Part shown: positions 52,482-62,129 of the stretch, one piece after another
Position numbering within the stretch: the first letter of the stretch is position 1
Layout of the letters: the number at the start of each line of letters is the position of its first letter
Assembly (NCBI RefSeq): GCF_013394595.1
Contig: NZ_CP053348.1
Span: 1,364,001-1,428,000, forward strand
Direction: 5' to 3'
DNA length: 64,000 bases
Source of the DNA: Winogradskyella forsetii
GTDB lineage: Bacteria > Bacteroidota > Bacteroidia > Flavobacteriales > Flavobacteriaceae
The notes under the pieces: model-generated
Database searches by the model: none
Seen by the model: only the letters and a program-made list of their open reading frames with translations
What the model was told of the DNA's origin: nothing
Position numbers and translations under genes: made by a program

Positions 52482-53105
52482 ATGAGACATCTAATTATTA
52501 TCGCTTTTCTGGTAATTTCAGGAATTACACAAGCACAAACTAATTTTGAAAAAGGAATGACCAAGGCTTTCGAACTTTGGCAAAATGGTAAAACTGATGA
52601 AGCCGAAAACATGTTTGAGCGCATTGCCAAAGCTGAACCAAAAGAATGGTTGCCTAATTATTATATCGCGCAGATTAACAGTTTAAAAAGTTGGTCAGAA
52701 AAAGACGCAACGGTGTTGAAAGCACAACTAGATAAAGCACAAGAACATTTGGATGCTGCGATGCTAAAAAGTGAGAATAACGCCGAATTGCTAGTGATGC
52801 AAGCACAAGTTTTAACCAATTGGGTCGCTTTTGATGGCATGACCTACGGCATCAAATATGGTGCAAAGGTAGCTGAGTTGTATGAAAAAGCAACAACATT
52901 GGATCCAACAAATCCGAGAGCGGCTTTAGGTAAAGCAGAATGGGACATGGGGAGCGCTAAGTATTTCGGAAAGGATACAGCACCATTTTGTAAGGACATA
53001 GAAGCGTCCATTGAACTTTTTGATACCTTTAAGCCAGAGAGTGCGTTGCATCCAAATTGGGGAAAGGAACGTGCAGAACAAGTTGCTAAAGACTGCAAGT
53101 CTTAA
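52482..53105 (+). CDS. secreted TPR-like protein
   Basis: 207 residues with a Sec signal (MRHLIIIAFLVISGITQAQ). Helical repeats: FEKGMTKAFELWQNGKTDEAENMFERIAKAEPKEWLPNYYIAQI and TTLDPTNPRAALGKAEWDMGSAKYFG. TPR family; periplasmic scaffold. Probably in one transcription unit with the DUF2141 gene and possibly the LytS module. Confidence 0.7.
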   Translation: MRHLIIIAFLVISGITQAQTNFEKGMTKAFELWQNGKTDEAENMFERIAKAEPKEWLPNYYIAQINSLKSWSEKDATVLKAQLDKAQEHLDAAMLKSENNAELLVMQAQVLTNWVAFDGMTYGIKYGAKVAELYEKATTLDPTNPRAALGKAEWDMGSAKYFGKDTAPFCKDIEASIELFDTFKPESALHPNWGKERAEQVAKDCKS

Positions 53106-53193
53106 TAGATATTGAAGTTAAAAAAGGAATAGGGGAACGAATGAAGCTGTAGCTTTCGCTGGCTATGGTAACGAAACACAATAACTATAACCC

Positions 53194-54546
53194 ATGAAAA
53201 AGTCATTAAAAAGAATCTTTATAACCTTCGGTATTGGAACCGCTGTATTTTTAGTAGGACATCTGTTTTTCGAAGGTTTTGAATTCAAATCAGTAAATGA
53301 CTTTTTGATTGACTTTGGGTTTTATCAACTTTATGCCTTTGTTTTAGGTTACAGTAATATGGCGTTTTTCTATTATATGGAAAAGCGAAATTGGAAAACT
53401 GGAGATACCATAAAACGTGTGATCATCGGAATCATAGGAGCTACAACAATTACGTTAATTGGACTTTTTCTTTTAAGGGTTTTCACGGCTATTGTTATTT
53501 ATGATATAGAATTTGAAAGGTTTATAGCTGGGGAATCTTGGAGAGGTTATTCCTTTGGGCTATGGATAACACTGAGTATTATAACTGTTTTCCATATTAT
53601 ATATTTCTACAATCGTTACCAAAAGAATAAGATAAAAGAGCAGAAAGTCATTGCTGGTACAGCTAGTGCAAAGTTCGACGCTTTAAAAAACCAATTGGAC
53701 CCGCACTTTTTGTTCAACAGTTTAAATGTACTGACGAGCTTAATTGAGGAAAATCCAGAAAATGCGCAAAAATTCACGACTTCACTATCTAAAGTCTATC
53801 GGTATGTTTTAGAACAGAAAAGTAAAGAATTGGTAACGGTAGATGAGGAGTTGAATTTCGCCAGAACCTACATGTTGCTCTTGAAAATGCGATTTGAGGA
53901 TAGTATTATTTTCGAAATTCCGGATAAGGCTTCAAATCCTGAAAGTAAGGTGGTGCCATTATCATTGCAATTGCTACTAGAAAATGCCGTAAAGCACAAT
54001 ATGGTGACAACGAGCAAACCATTGCACGTTAAAATATATGAGGATGGTGATTACTTAGTTGTAATGAACAATCTTCAACCCAAACAAATTGTAAAGAAGA
54101 GTAGTGGTGTTGGATTAGAAAATATTAAACAGCGGTACCAACTGCTTTCAAATAGAAAAGTACACATCAATCAACGAGAAAAGGATTTTGCGGTTGCGAT
54201 TCCTATGCTCACAAAACAAGTATCAATCATGAGAACCACACAAAAATCACAAGCACGTCTTAACGACGACTATGTAAGAGCTCGCAAACGCGTAGAAGAA
54301 TTGAAAGGCTTTTATTATAGTTTGATTTCCTACTGTTTAGTAATGCCATTTCTAGTTTTTATATGGTATCAGTTTTCTAGCTTTACCATACAATGGTTTT
54401 GGTTTCCTATGATAGGTTGGGGACTGAGTCTGGTTTTTCAGGGTTACAGGGTTTTTGTGGATGATGGTGCCTTAGGTGCTGGTTGGGAAAAACGAAAAAT
54501 TGAAGAATACATGAAGAAGGAAAATCAAAAAGAACGCTGGAATTAA
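53194..54546 (+). CDS. LytS-type sensor histidine kinase with C-terminal 2TM domain
   Basis: 450 residues. Four N-terminal membrane helices (about 8-140), coiled linker, His_kinase domain with KNQLDPHFLFNSLNVLTSLIEENPENA (phospho-acceptor His171), and an ATP-binding part (LLLENAVKHN, GVGLENIKQRY). A second membrane unit at 365-450 (YVRARKRVEELKGFYYSLISY...GWEKRKIEEYMKKE) is a 2TM domain fused after the kinase. The LytTR regulator at 55787 is the likely partner, with three free 2TM proteins between. Confidence 0.92.
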   Translation: MKKSLKRIFITFGIGTAVFLVGHLFFEGFEFKSVNDFLIDFGFYQLYAFVLGYSNMAFFYYMEKRNWKTGDTIKRVIIGIIGATTITLIGLFLLRVFTAIVIYDIEFERFIAGESWRGYSFGLWITLSIITVFHIIYFYNRYQKNKIKEQKVIAGTASAKFDALKNQLDPHFLFNSLNVLTSLIEENPENAQKFTTSLSKVYRYVLEQKSKELVTVDEELNFARTYMLLLKMRFEDSIIFEIPDKASNPESKVVPLSLQLLLENAVKHNMVTTSKPLHVKIYEDGDYLVVMNNLQPKQIVKKSSGVGLENIKQRYQLLSNRKVHINQREKDFAVAIPMLTKQVSIMRTTQKSQARLNDDYVRARKRVEELKGFYYSLISYCLVMPFLVFIWYQFSSFTIQWFWFPMIGWGLSLVFQGYRVFVDDGALGAGWEKRKIEEYMKKENQKERWN

Positions 54547-54626
54547 TCCCTTCCTAGCCTTGCCTTAGGGAAGGAACTCATACTCAAATTGATTGCCGAT
54601 GAGTTAATTGATTTGATTTAAAACAG

Positions 54627-54953
54627 ATGAACATGAAAACACAAGATTCTAATTTAAAATTTATAAAAGCACGACATAAGGTTGAAAAGTTAAAGGCTTT
54701 TTATATTCATTTAACGGTTTATATAGTTATAAACACTGTGATTACAGCCGTTAAGATCATGAATAATATCAATAACGGAGAAACGTTTAATGAAGCATTT
54801 TTTGATTTTGCAACTGTAATCACATGGATGATTTGGGGTATTGCAATTGCTTTACATGCATTTTCAGTATTTGGACTTCCAATGATTTTAGGAGAGGACT
54901 GGGAAGAGCGAAAAATTGAGAAGTACATGGAAGATGAATTACAAAACGATTAA
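54627..54953 (+). CDS. 2TM domain protein 1
   Basis: 108 residues, two membrane helices. FIKARHKVEKLKAFYIHLTVYIVINTVI and the C-terminal GEDWEERKIEKYMEDEL are the 2TM hallmarks. Related to the tail of the upstream kinase, 80 bp away. Probably interacts with it in the inner membrane. Confidence 0.88.
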   Translation: MNMKTQDSNLKFIKARHKVEKLKAFYIHLTVYIVINTVITAVKIMNNINNGETFNEAFFDFATVITWMIWGIAIALHAFSVFGLPMILGEDWEERKIEKYMEDELQND

Positions 54954-54965
54954 AAAAATAGTCTA

Positions 54966-55304
54966 ATGGAAAAATATAGTATAGAACCATACGATGAGCA
55001 TAAAGGCTCAAATGATTTTAGAAAGGAAGAAGCTTATTTAAGAGCCAAGAAAAAAGTAGATGCTATTGTTGGGTTTTACTGGCATTTAGCGGTCTATGTG
55101 GTTGTGAATTTATTCTTAATCATACTTATTGGCGTTAATGCTGGTTTTACAGGTTTTGGGCCTTATGCCACAGCCGTTTTTTGGGGTATAGGATTGGTAT
55201 TTCATTTTTTAGGGGTTTTTGGCCCAAATTTCCTTTTTGGGAAAGATTGGGAAAACAAAAAAATAAACGAGTATATGGAGAAAGAAAAGGAACGCTGGGA
55301 ATGA
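54966..55304 (+). CDS. 2TM domain protein 2
   Basis: 112 residues, two membrane helices. YLRAKKKVDAIVGFYWHLAVYVVVNLFLI and GKDWENKKINEYMEKEKERWE. Only 12 bp after protein 1. The region after its stop (55314-55365) has a CCTGCCCTTAC/GTTAGGGCGGG hairpin. Confidence 0.88.
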   Translation: MEKYSIEPYDEHKGSNDFRKEEAYLRAKKKVDAIVGFYWHLAVYVVVNLFLIILIGVNAGFTGFGPYATAVFWGIGLVFHFLGVFGPNFLFGKDWENKKINEYMEKEKERWE

Positions 55305-55439
55305 TTTTAGTTTTCGGTCTCAGCCTGCCCTTACCGAAAAGACACGTTAGGGCGGGTCACAGTCTTAGCAAAAATTTTAAAGTAAAAAGTAAAAAGTGTT
55401 CCTTTTAAAGTGAATTCGTAAAATAAAATAATTTTAAAA

Positions 55440-55754
55440 ATGACTGATGAAGAAAGACAGCGTTTTGAAAACGCAAAAAAGAAAGTAAGGCGACTAAGGC
55501 TTTTTTATATTCATTTAGCTGCATATTTTGTTTTTGTAACGCTTCTGTTGTATAATTTGTATATTGTTTCCGGACCTTATAAGAATAACATTATAAGTCT
55601 TAACCTGAGTATTATTGGTGTTTGGACGGTAATCATAATTGTACACGGCTTCAAGATTTTTAATGAAAAGCGAATGTTCAAAAAAAGTTGGGAGGATAAA
55701 AAAGTAGAGAAATTTTTAAAAGAGAAAGATGAAAAGACCACCTTTTGGGAATAA
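55440..55754 (+). CDS. 2TM domain protein 3
   Basis: 104 residues, two membrane helices. RQRFENAKKKVRRLRLFYIHLAAYFVFVTLLLY and KKSWEDKKVEKFLKEKDE. It lies 32 bp before the response-regulator gene, so likely co-transcribed. Confidence 0.85.
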   Translation: MTDEERQRFENAKKKVRRLRLFYIHLAAYFVFVTLLLYNLYIVSGPYKNNIISLNLSIIGVWTVIIIVHGFKIFNEKRMFKKSWEDKKVEKFLKEKDEKTTFWE

Positions 55755-55786
55755 AATAGTAATCAGAAATAAGTAATCATATAATA

Positions 55787-56542
55787 ATGAACATTATAAT
55801 AATAGAAGACGAAAAACCATCCGCAAGACGCCTACAACGTATGCTACAAGCTATGGATATGAAGGCTGATACCATGTTGCACTCGGTTGAAGAATCGATA
55901 GAATGGTTTCAAAACAACGAGCATCCAGATTTGATTTTTTTGGATATTCAGTTAAGTGATGGACTATCTTTTGAAATCTTTGAAGCGATTGATATTAAAT
56001 CTGCCGTAATCTTTACAACCGCTTATGATGAGTATGCTTTGCAGGCCTTCAAACTTAATAGTATTGATTATTTATTAAAACCGATTGATGAAGATGACTT
56101 AAAAACCGCTGTTGAAAAATTTAAAGGTCGTACACCACAAAACCAATCGGTAACCTTAGATTTTAATGATATTAAGAACCTCTTGGTCAACCCGATTGAA
56201 CGTGAGTATAAAAAACGTTTTTCCGTAAAAGTCGGGCACCATTTGAAGCTTATTAATATTGAAGATATTGAATGTATCTACAGTGAAAATAAAGGCACCT
56301 ATGCCTTTACCAATGAGGGACGGAATTATTTATTGGATGCGACTTTGGATCAATTAGAGGAGGAACTAGAACCAGACGTATTCTTCCGGATTAGTAGAAA
56401 ATTCTATGTAAATATCAATGCCATAAAAGATATCGTAAGCTATACCAACTCCAGACTCGAGATAAAACTGAACCGTTTCAACGAGCAACAAATTATTGTC
56501 GCCAGAGAACGTGTAAAGGATTTTAAGAATTGGTTAGAGTGA
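55787..56542 (+). CDS. LytTR family response regulator
   Basis: 251 residues. Receiver domain with Asp53 (DLIFLDIQLSDG), then a LytTR DNA-binding domain (about 145-250: KRFSVKVGHHLKLINIEDIECIYSENKGTYAF ... RISRKFYVNINAI). It is probably phosphorylated by the LytS-type kinase at 53194. Regulon unknown. Confidence 0.95.
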   Translation: MNIIIIEDEKPSARRLQRMLQAMDMKADTMLHSVEESIEWFQNNEHPDLIFLDIQLSDGLSFEIFEAIDIKSAVIFTTAYDEYALQAFKLNSIDYLLKPIDEDDLKTAVEKFKGRTPQNQSVTLDFNDIKNLLVNPIEREYKKRFSVKVGHHLKLINIEDIECIYSENKGTYAFTNEGRNYLLDATLDQLEEELEPDVFFRISRKFYVNINAIKDIVSYTNSRLEIKLNRFNEQQIIVARERVKDFKNWLE

Positions 56543-56562
56543 ATATCGGATAGGTTTAAATA

Positions 56563-56592
56563 TTGAATTAACCGTTAAAAGTTGTATCTTTG
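56563..56592 (+). promoter_or_regulatory. Fic gene promoter, near-leaderless
   Basis: TTG (56563-56565), 19-bp spacer, TATCTTTG (56585-56592), a full Bacteroidota promoter. The ATG at 56597 is only 4 bases after the -7 box, so transcription should start at or within the start codon. Confidence 0.65.
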
Positions 56593-56596
56593 TGGA

Positions 56597-57544
56597 ATGT
56601 GGCAAATAGATGTAACATATAGAAACGAGTTAGATCAAACATTTGTTCGGTTATTGGACAAGGTCAAGGTCTTAAATGCTGATAGACCCTTGCCAAATAT
56701 TGTTTTGCAAAATATTAAGGAAGCTTTTCTTGTAGAATGGACTTACCATAGTAATAGTATAGAGGGTAATACGCTTAGTCTAAGAGAAACCCAAATGGTG
56801 TTGCAAGAAGGCATTACCATAAAAGGGAAATCGCTTAGAGAGCATTTTGAAGCTAAAAACCACGAAACTGCTATCCATAAACTTTATACGTTAGTAGATG
56901 AAAATTATATCTTAAATGCTAAGGATATCTTAGAGCTTCATGGTTTAGTATTGCGTTCTATAGAAGATGAGTATGCAGGTCGTTTAAGAAATGCTGGTGT
57001 TCGTATTTCAGGTGCCAATTTTGTCCCGCCAAATGCTAGTAAGGTATCGGAGTATTTGGATAGTTTAATAACTTATGTAAATACCAATCCGCAAGGGTTA
57101 AATCCAATAGAGCTCGCTACTGTTTTTCATCATAAGTTTGTCTGGATTCATCCATTTTTTGATGGCAATGGTCGTACCATTCGTCTTGTAATGAATTTAT
57201 TATTGATGCGTTCTGGTTTTCCACCAGCTATAATCCTTACTAATGATAGGCTTAAGTATTATTCGGCATTAAACCTGGCCAATAATGGTAACTACGCTAA
57301 ACTTATGTTGCTAATGAGTCAGGCTGCAGAGCGTACCTTAAATATTTATCTAAGTGCCATTCCTGGATCCGATAAAGACTATCAGGTAATTTCTGACATC
57401 GTTAAAGAACCAGAGGTTCCTTACGGTCAAGAATATGTTAGTTTATTGGCTCGTCAGGGCAAAATAGATGCTCATAAAGAAGGTCGCAACTGGTTTACGA
57501 CTAAAGAGGCCGTTTTAGAGTATATGGAAGATAAGAAAAAGTAA
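56597..57544 (+). CDS. Fic family protein
   Basis: 315 residues from the ATG at 56597; the upstream TTG at 56582 lies inside the promoter. Fic core HPFFDGNGRTIR (about 185-196) and N-terminal inhibitory SNSIEGN (52-58) indicate a class II AMP-transferase held inactive by its own alpha-inh helix. A C-terminal winged-helix-like region follows. Target unknown. Not obviously paired with an antitoxin gene. Confidence 0.92.
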   Translation: MWQIDVTYRNELDQTFVRLLDKVKVLNADRPLPNIVLQNIKEAFLVEWTYHSNSIEGNTLSLRETQMVLQEGITIKGKSLREHFEAKNHETAIHKLYTLVDENYILNAKDILELHGLVLRSIEDEYAGRLRNAGVRISGANFVPPNASKVSEYLDSLITYVNTNPQGLNPIELATVFHHKFVWIHPFFDGNGRTIRLVMNLLLMRSGFPPAIILTNDRLKYYSALNLANNGNYAKLMLLMSQAAERTLNIYLSAIPGSDKDYQVISDIVKEPEVPYGQEYVSLLARQGKIDAHKEGRNWFTTKEAVLEYMEDKKK

Positions 57545-57546
57545 TA

Positions 57547-58722
57547 TTACTTTTTATCTTCTATTCTGTTTTCATCAAAAGCCGAAGGCAATAATTTAGG
57601 AATAAACTTCACAAATAATGGTAAAAGCAGCATACCACCTGGCAACATGAAAATTGCCAAACTTGGAATGGATTTAAAAATATCCATTAATTGCGATTGA
57701 ATTTTCTTTTGTTCTTCATCTGTAAGAGTTCGTGTTGTGGATTGTGCCAAAAGGTACATCGCTTCTTTACTTTCCGATAACTCTTTAATGAGACGTTTAC
57801 TGTTTCTTGTAATCAGTTTAGAAACGATTTTACTGCTGTTGTCATAAAAACTCTGTGCTAAATTTTTAGAACTTAAAAAGGCAACGTCATCTTTATGGTC
57901 GTCATAAAATAAATTGATGTCATTAACGGATTGCGCAACGATTTCACTATTAAGGTTCAAATCATCTTTTAAGCGGATTAAGAATTCGCGTTCTTCCATA
58001 TCAATGACCTTATCCGTCCAAGACGCCATGCAAACCAAATCTATAACATACAATTTCTCTAAAGGCTCATGGATAAAAGATACCGCTTTCTCGTAGGTTG
58101 GCAATTCCGAATTTTTATGTCTTATAGAGCTCTCAAACAATTTGATGAGGTTTTCATCGTATTCTGATTTTTCGGATTTATGATCTATCACAGAGAAAAC
58201 TATGGTTTCTAGGGCAGATTCAAGATTCGTAACATAAGATTTAATACCTTTTTTATTTTTCAGAAAACGATGATATCCTAATATATCAACAAACAAAAGG
58301 GCATTGATTAAAAAATAATTGAAACTTTTGGAAATGAAGTTGTCGTCAATGTGAATACGTTTGTGGACTACTTGTTCCAATAAGTAATCCGTTTTATTGT
58401 TACCAAATAGCTCTTCAAAAAACGAACGCTTTTGGTCGCTGATCGTTTTATAATACAGTATTAAACTTTCTATAAAACCGTTATCTGGATTTTCCTTAAC
58501 ATGTATGAAGTAAAAAGAAAGGAGCAAATTGATTTTGCAACGTTCTTCTTCGGTAAAATCATAAGGCCTAACAATATCTAAAACAACTTTAATATTGCTT
58601 CCATAAATAAATCCAGCTTGTTTTAAGCGATTGTAAAATTCGTTGTTATCCGTCTCTGAATATTTGGTTTCAGAAACTTGGTTAAGCAATTTTTTTATCC
58701 AGCCATGAGCTGATGGATTCAT
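57547..58722 (-). CDS. LETM1-related biofilm-associated protein
   Basis: 391 residues. Long helical body, then TEEEQKK...SIPSLAIFMLPGGMLLLPLFVKFIPKLLPSAFDEN, the LETM1-like membrane segment near the C-terminus. Widespread in flavobacteria under this name. Function unclear. Convergent with the Fic gene, 2 bp between stops. Confidence 0.85.
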   Translation of the reverse strand: MNPSAHGWIKKLLNQVSETKYSETDNNEFYNRLKQAGFIYGSNIKVVLDIVRPYDFTEEERCKINLLLSFYFIHVKENPDNGFIESLILYYKTISDQKRSFFEELFGNNKTDYLLEQVVHKRIHIDDNFISKSFNYFLINALLFVDILGYHRFLKNKKGIKSYVTNLESALETIVFSVIDHKSEKSEYDENLIKLFESSIRHKNSELPTYEKAVSFIHEPLEKLYVIDLVCMASWTDKVIDMEEREFLIRLKDDLNLNSEIVAQSVNDINLFYDDHKDDVAFLSSKNLAQSFYDNSSKIVSKLITRNSKRLIKELSESKEAMYLLAQSTTRTLTDEEQKKIQSQLMDIFKSIPSLAIFMLPGGMLLLPLFVKFIPKLLPSAFDENRIEDKK

Positions 58723-59023
58723 AGGGTTTGGTTTGAAGCTACAAAGTTAATTTTTTATGGCGAAAAATCAGGAAATAATTGCGTTAACAAAGTTTTAACA
58801 AAACCGACCTTGTCATTTTTTCGTAAAAGGTATAGAGACATTAATGAATAAATACATTTCTGTAAAGTATTATACAATTATAAAAACTTTCAGCACTTGA
58901 TTTGTGGGGAAGCAGATTAAGTTTAGTTGATTGGTGACTAGCAAGAAAGATTGATCTCTGATTAAGATTGATCGTATCATGAGTTGTTCATGGTGTTTTT
59001 TTGAGTTTTTTTGTTAGGGAAAG
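58723..59023. other. intergenic region, possible small RNA
   Basis: No ORF. It holds AGATTGATC direct repeats near 58950-58973 and a weak hairpin CATGA/TCATG at 58978-58992 followed by a T run. A plus-strand terminator follows at 59024-59052 although no plus-strand gene is nearby. Confidence 0.4.
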
Positions 59024-59052
59024 CACCTGCTCGAATGAGTGGGTGTTTTTTT
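59024..59052 (+). terminator. orphan plus-strand terminator
   Basis: CACC (59024-59027) and CTC (59030-59032) pair with GAG (59037-59039) and GGTG (59042-59045), then T7. It lies between two minus-strand genes, so it may end a small RNA. Confidence 0.6.
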
Positions 59053-59105
59053 ATTTAAAATATAATTAATATGTGTTTGTAATTTGTGCGAAGTATAATC
59101 AGAGT

Positions 59106-59636
59106 CTACAAAACCATAAATTGTAAGTCCTTGATGCCATTTCTGCTTCTGGTTTATGCATTGCGTATAGGCTTGTCTAGATGATCTGAAACTTCTTTTT
59201 GGGTAAAACCCTTTATAAAAAGTAATTCAATAATCGTACATCTTTTTGAAGATAATGTTGGCAGAAGTTTCCTAATTCCAATAGGATCTGAGCTTTCGTT
59301 AAGGTTATCTGGACTTGAAAAACTATTTTTAGAAGAGTCTATATTGAGATTCATTTTAGATTGCTTAAATGAATTTGATCTTATTTTATCCATGGCAGTA
59401 TTCCGTGCCATTTTGAGAATCCAAGTAAAAAAACGTCCTTTTTCAATTGAATAGGACGACGCATTTTTCCATGCTTCAATAAAAGTCTCTTGTGTTAGTT
59501 CGTCTGCAAGAGACTTATTTTTCACAATATTGAAAATTACACCATGTATACTTTCTGAGTACATTTCATATAATTTTTCAAAAGCATTTTCATCTTTATC
59601 TTGAAATTGCTCAACTATTTCATTGAGGTTTTGCAT
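59106..59636 (-). pseudogene. ECF sigma factor gene truncated by an in-frame TAA
   Basis: The open part (59636-59154, 160 residues) has sigma region 2 (FEKLYEMYSESIHGVIFNIVKNKSLADELTQETFIEAWKNASSY) and most of region 4 (CTIIELLFIKGFTQKEVSDHLDKPIRNA). It stops by TAA (59156-59154) exactly where family members read GTVKTR; the same frame continues TRSRNGIKDLQFMVL to TAG at 59106. One AAA-to-TAA change plus two substitutions explain this. Region 4 would lose half its recognition helix. No anti-sigma gene is next to it. Confidence 0.75.
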
Positions 59637-59861
59637 GGTCCATCTTATAGAGTTTAAAAATAGCTGAGATGCCTGTTTTAACCTTGCTCAATTGAATGAG
59701 AGGTTAGCTCTTATAGGTATCACATAGTTATCACACTTGTGCTGAATACGTTACTTTTTATTTCAAGCTAGCGAAGTAATTGAATTAAACCTTTTTCTTC
59801 ACCATTTCTGAAAAGCGTATAAATTTCAGTATTTTTATAGCTAAAATCAAAACAACAAAAC

Positions 59862-62009
59862 ATGAAGAAAATATTCCTTACAATTATTGCTTTTATAATT
59901 TCATTTTCGTCAGTAATGGCAAATGAAGGTATGTGGTTTTTAATGCATATTGAGCGTTTAAATTATCGCGATATGCAAAAAATGGGCTTACAACTAACGC
60001 CCGAAGAAATCTACAGTGTTAACAATCAGAGTCTAAAAGATGCCATTGTACAATTTAATGGTGGTTGTACCGCAAGTATTGTTTCAGATAGCGGTTTGGT
60101 ATTAACCAACCATCACTGCGGTTACGATGCCATTGCCGAATTATCTACAGCGGAACAAAATCATTTAAAAAACGGATTTTGGGCAGGTTCAATGGCAGAA
60201 GAAATGAAACCTGAAAGCCTATATGTTCGCTTTTTTGTCCGTATGGACGACGTTTCTGAACGGATGTTGGCACAAGTTAACGATAGCATGAGCGAAAAAG
60301 AACGGGAAGCGGCACTTAACAAAGAAATCGCTAAAATAGAACAAGAAAATAACGAAGGTGGAAAATACACGGTTTCCGTACGTTCATTTTACCAAGGCAA
60401 TGAGTTTTACTATTTTGTTTACGAAGATTATACGGATGTTCGCTTAGTGGGGACACCTCCAGAAAACGTTGGTAAATATGGTGGAGACACAGACAACTGG
60501 GAATGGCCAAGACATACTGGTGATTTTTCATTGTTCAGGGTTTATGCAGATGAAGACGGTCAACCTGCAGAATATGCCGAAGACAATGTACCATTAAAAG
60601 CTAAATATCATTTACCAGTTAATATTGATGGTGTAAAGGAAAACGACTTTGCCATGATCTTAGGATATCCTGGTCGTACTAACCGTTGGATGCCAGCATC
60701 TGGAGTTGAGCAAAATGTGAACTATGCCTATCCTGCTTGGGTCGAAGGCTCAAAGTTAAGTATGGACGTCATGAAAAAATATATGGACGAAGATGAATCC
60801 ATAAATCTTATGTATGCATCAACGTATGCAGGAATTGCCAACTACTGGAAAAATAGGGCAGGAATGATTAAAGCATTAACCGAGCATGAAACCGTAGAAA
60901 AAAAGCGTAAGACCGAAGCGAAATTTGAAAAGTGGGCAAATAAGAAAGCTAACAAAGCTAAATACGGTAAAGTCATTGAAAACATCAATAACTATTATGA
61001 ACTTACTAATGAAAAATCAAAGCAAGGCAACTATCTATTGGGCTTGTTGCGCTCTAGTAAATTTGCTGTGCTACCATATAGAGTGGGATCGGGACTAAAA
61101 CAATATGCAGGCGCTAGTGAAGCAGAACGCAAAAATCTAAAACCACGATTAGAAGCTTTTATAGAAGATTCCTATAAGAATTTTCACTTGCCATTGGAAA
61201 AAGAAGTTTTAGCGAAACAACTAGGTTTATTAGCGTCCAAATCTAATTATTCATTACCAGAGATTGTGGCGGAAATAGGCGCTAAAAACGATAATGATTT
61301 TTCAACGTATACCAATGCGATTTTTAATTTGAGTCTATTTAGTTCTAAAGAAGGCGCACTGGCATTTTTGAATTATCCTGATGAAGCGCTTTTAGAAAAT
61401 GATCCTATGTTTAAATTATCGAATCAGTTATTGGATAAGTATAGAGAAAACCCTGAGGAATTAGTTCAACCAGAAAATGATTTTGAAGCGTCCTACAGAT
61501 TGTTAGTTCAGGGCTTACGTGAATCTGGATTAAGCGATATCCAATATCCAGACGCCAACTCTACCTTAAGATTATCTTATGGAAAAGTGAGAGCTTTACC
61601 AAAAGATATGAGAAATGATGCCGACCAAAATAATTACACCACATTGAAAGGTATGATTAAAAAGTATAAGCCAAATGATAGCGAATTTGATTTGGATCAG
61701 CGTATGCTTGATATTTACGAGAAGAAAGATTACGGTCGTTATGCCAATGAACGTGGACAATTACCTGTGAATTTTTTAACCGACAATGATATTACTGGCG
61801 GAAATTCTGGTTCGCCTGTAATCAATGGAAATGGCGAATTGATTGGCTTGGCTTTTGATGGAAACATTGAAGCTATGGCAGGAGATGTTATTTTTGATAA
61901 AGATTTACAACGTACCATCAACGTCGATATTAGATATGTCCTTTGGTTGATAGATAAATACTCTAACGCCAAGCATATTGTGGATGAATTGACGATTGTT
62001 ACGAAGTAG
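59862..62009 (+). CDS. S46 family dipeptidyl peptidase, DPP7-type
   Basis: 715 residues with a signal peptide (to about 20). Catalytic His in NHHCGY (83-88), a GDTDNWEWPRHTGDF block, and Ser649 in TGGNSGSP. The specificity position following (LAFDGNIE, Gly667) is Gly, as in DPP7, rather than Arg as in DPP11, suggesting preference for hydrophobic P1 residues. Periplasmic peptide utilisation. Followed by its own terminator. Confidence 0.93.
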   Translation: MKKIFLTIIAFIISFSSVMANEGMWFLMHIERLNYRDMQKMGLQLTPEEIYSVNNQSLKDAIVQFNGGCTASIVSDSGLVLTNHHCGYDAIAELSTAEQNHLKNGFWAGSMAEEMKPESLYVRFFVRMDDVSERMLAQVNDSMSEKEREAALNKEIAKIEQENNEGGKYTVSVRSFYQGNEFYYFVYEDYTDVRLVGTPPENVGKYGGDTDNWEWPRHTGDFSLFRVYADEDGQPAEYAEDNVPLKAKYHLPVNIDGVKENDFAMILGYPGRTNRWMPASGVEQNVNYAYPAWVEGSKLSMDVMKKYMDEDESINLMYASTYAGIANYWKNRAGMIKALTEHETVEKKRKTEAKFEKWANKKANKAKYGKVIENINNYYELTNEKSKQGNYLLGLLRSSKFAVLPYRVGSGLKQYAGASEAERKNLKPRLEAFIEDSYKNFHLPLEKEVLAKQLGLLASKSNYSLPEIVAEIGAKNDNDFSTYTNAIFNLSLFSSKEGALAFLNYPDEALLENDPMFKLSNQLLDKYRENPEELVQPENDFEASYRLLVQGLRESGLSDIQYPDANSTLRLSYGKVRALPKDMRNDADQNNYTTLKGMIKKYKPNDSEFDLDQRMLDIYEKKDYGRYANERGQLPVNFLTDNDITGGNSGSPVINGNGELIGLAFDGNIEAMAGDVIFDKDLQRTINVDIRYVLWLIDKYSNAKHIVDELTIVTK

Positions 62010-62033
62010 AAATAAGTAAGAATTCTAAAACAT

Positions 62034-62069
62034 AAAAAAGCGGCCTAAATTGCAGGTCGCTTTTTTTTA
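62034..62069 (+). terminator. terminator of the S46 peptidase gene
   Basis: AAAAAGCGGCCT pairs with AGGTCGCTTTTT with one G-T pair, followed by a T run. Confidence 0.75.
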
Positions 62070-62129
62070 TGGAATTTGTTAAGGATGAGTTTATTTGTTT
62101 CAGCGAAGTACTTTTTTGGAAAAGGTTAT

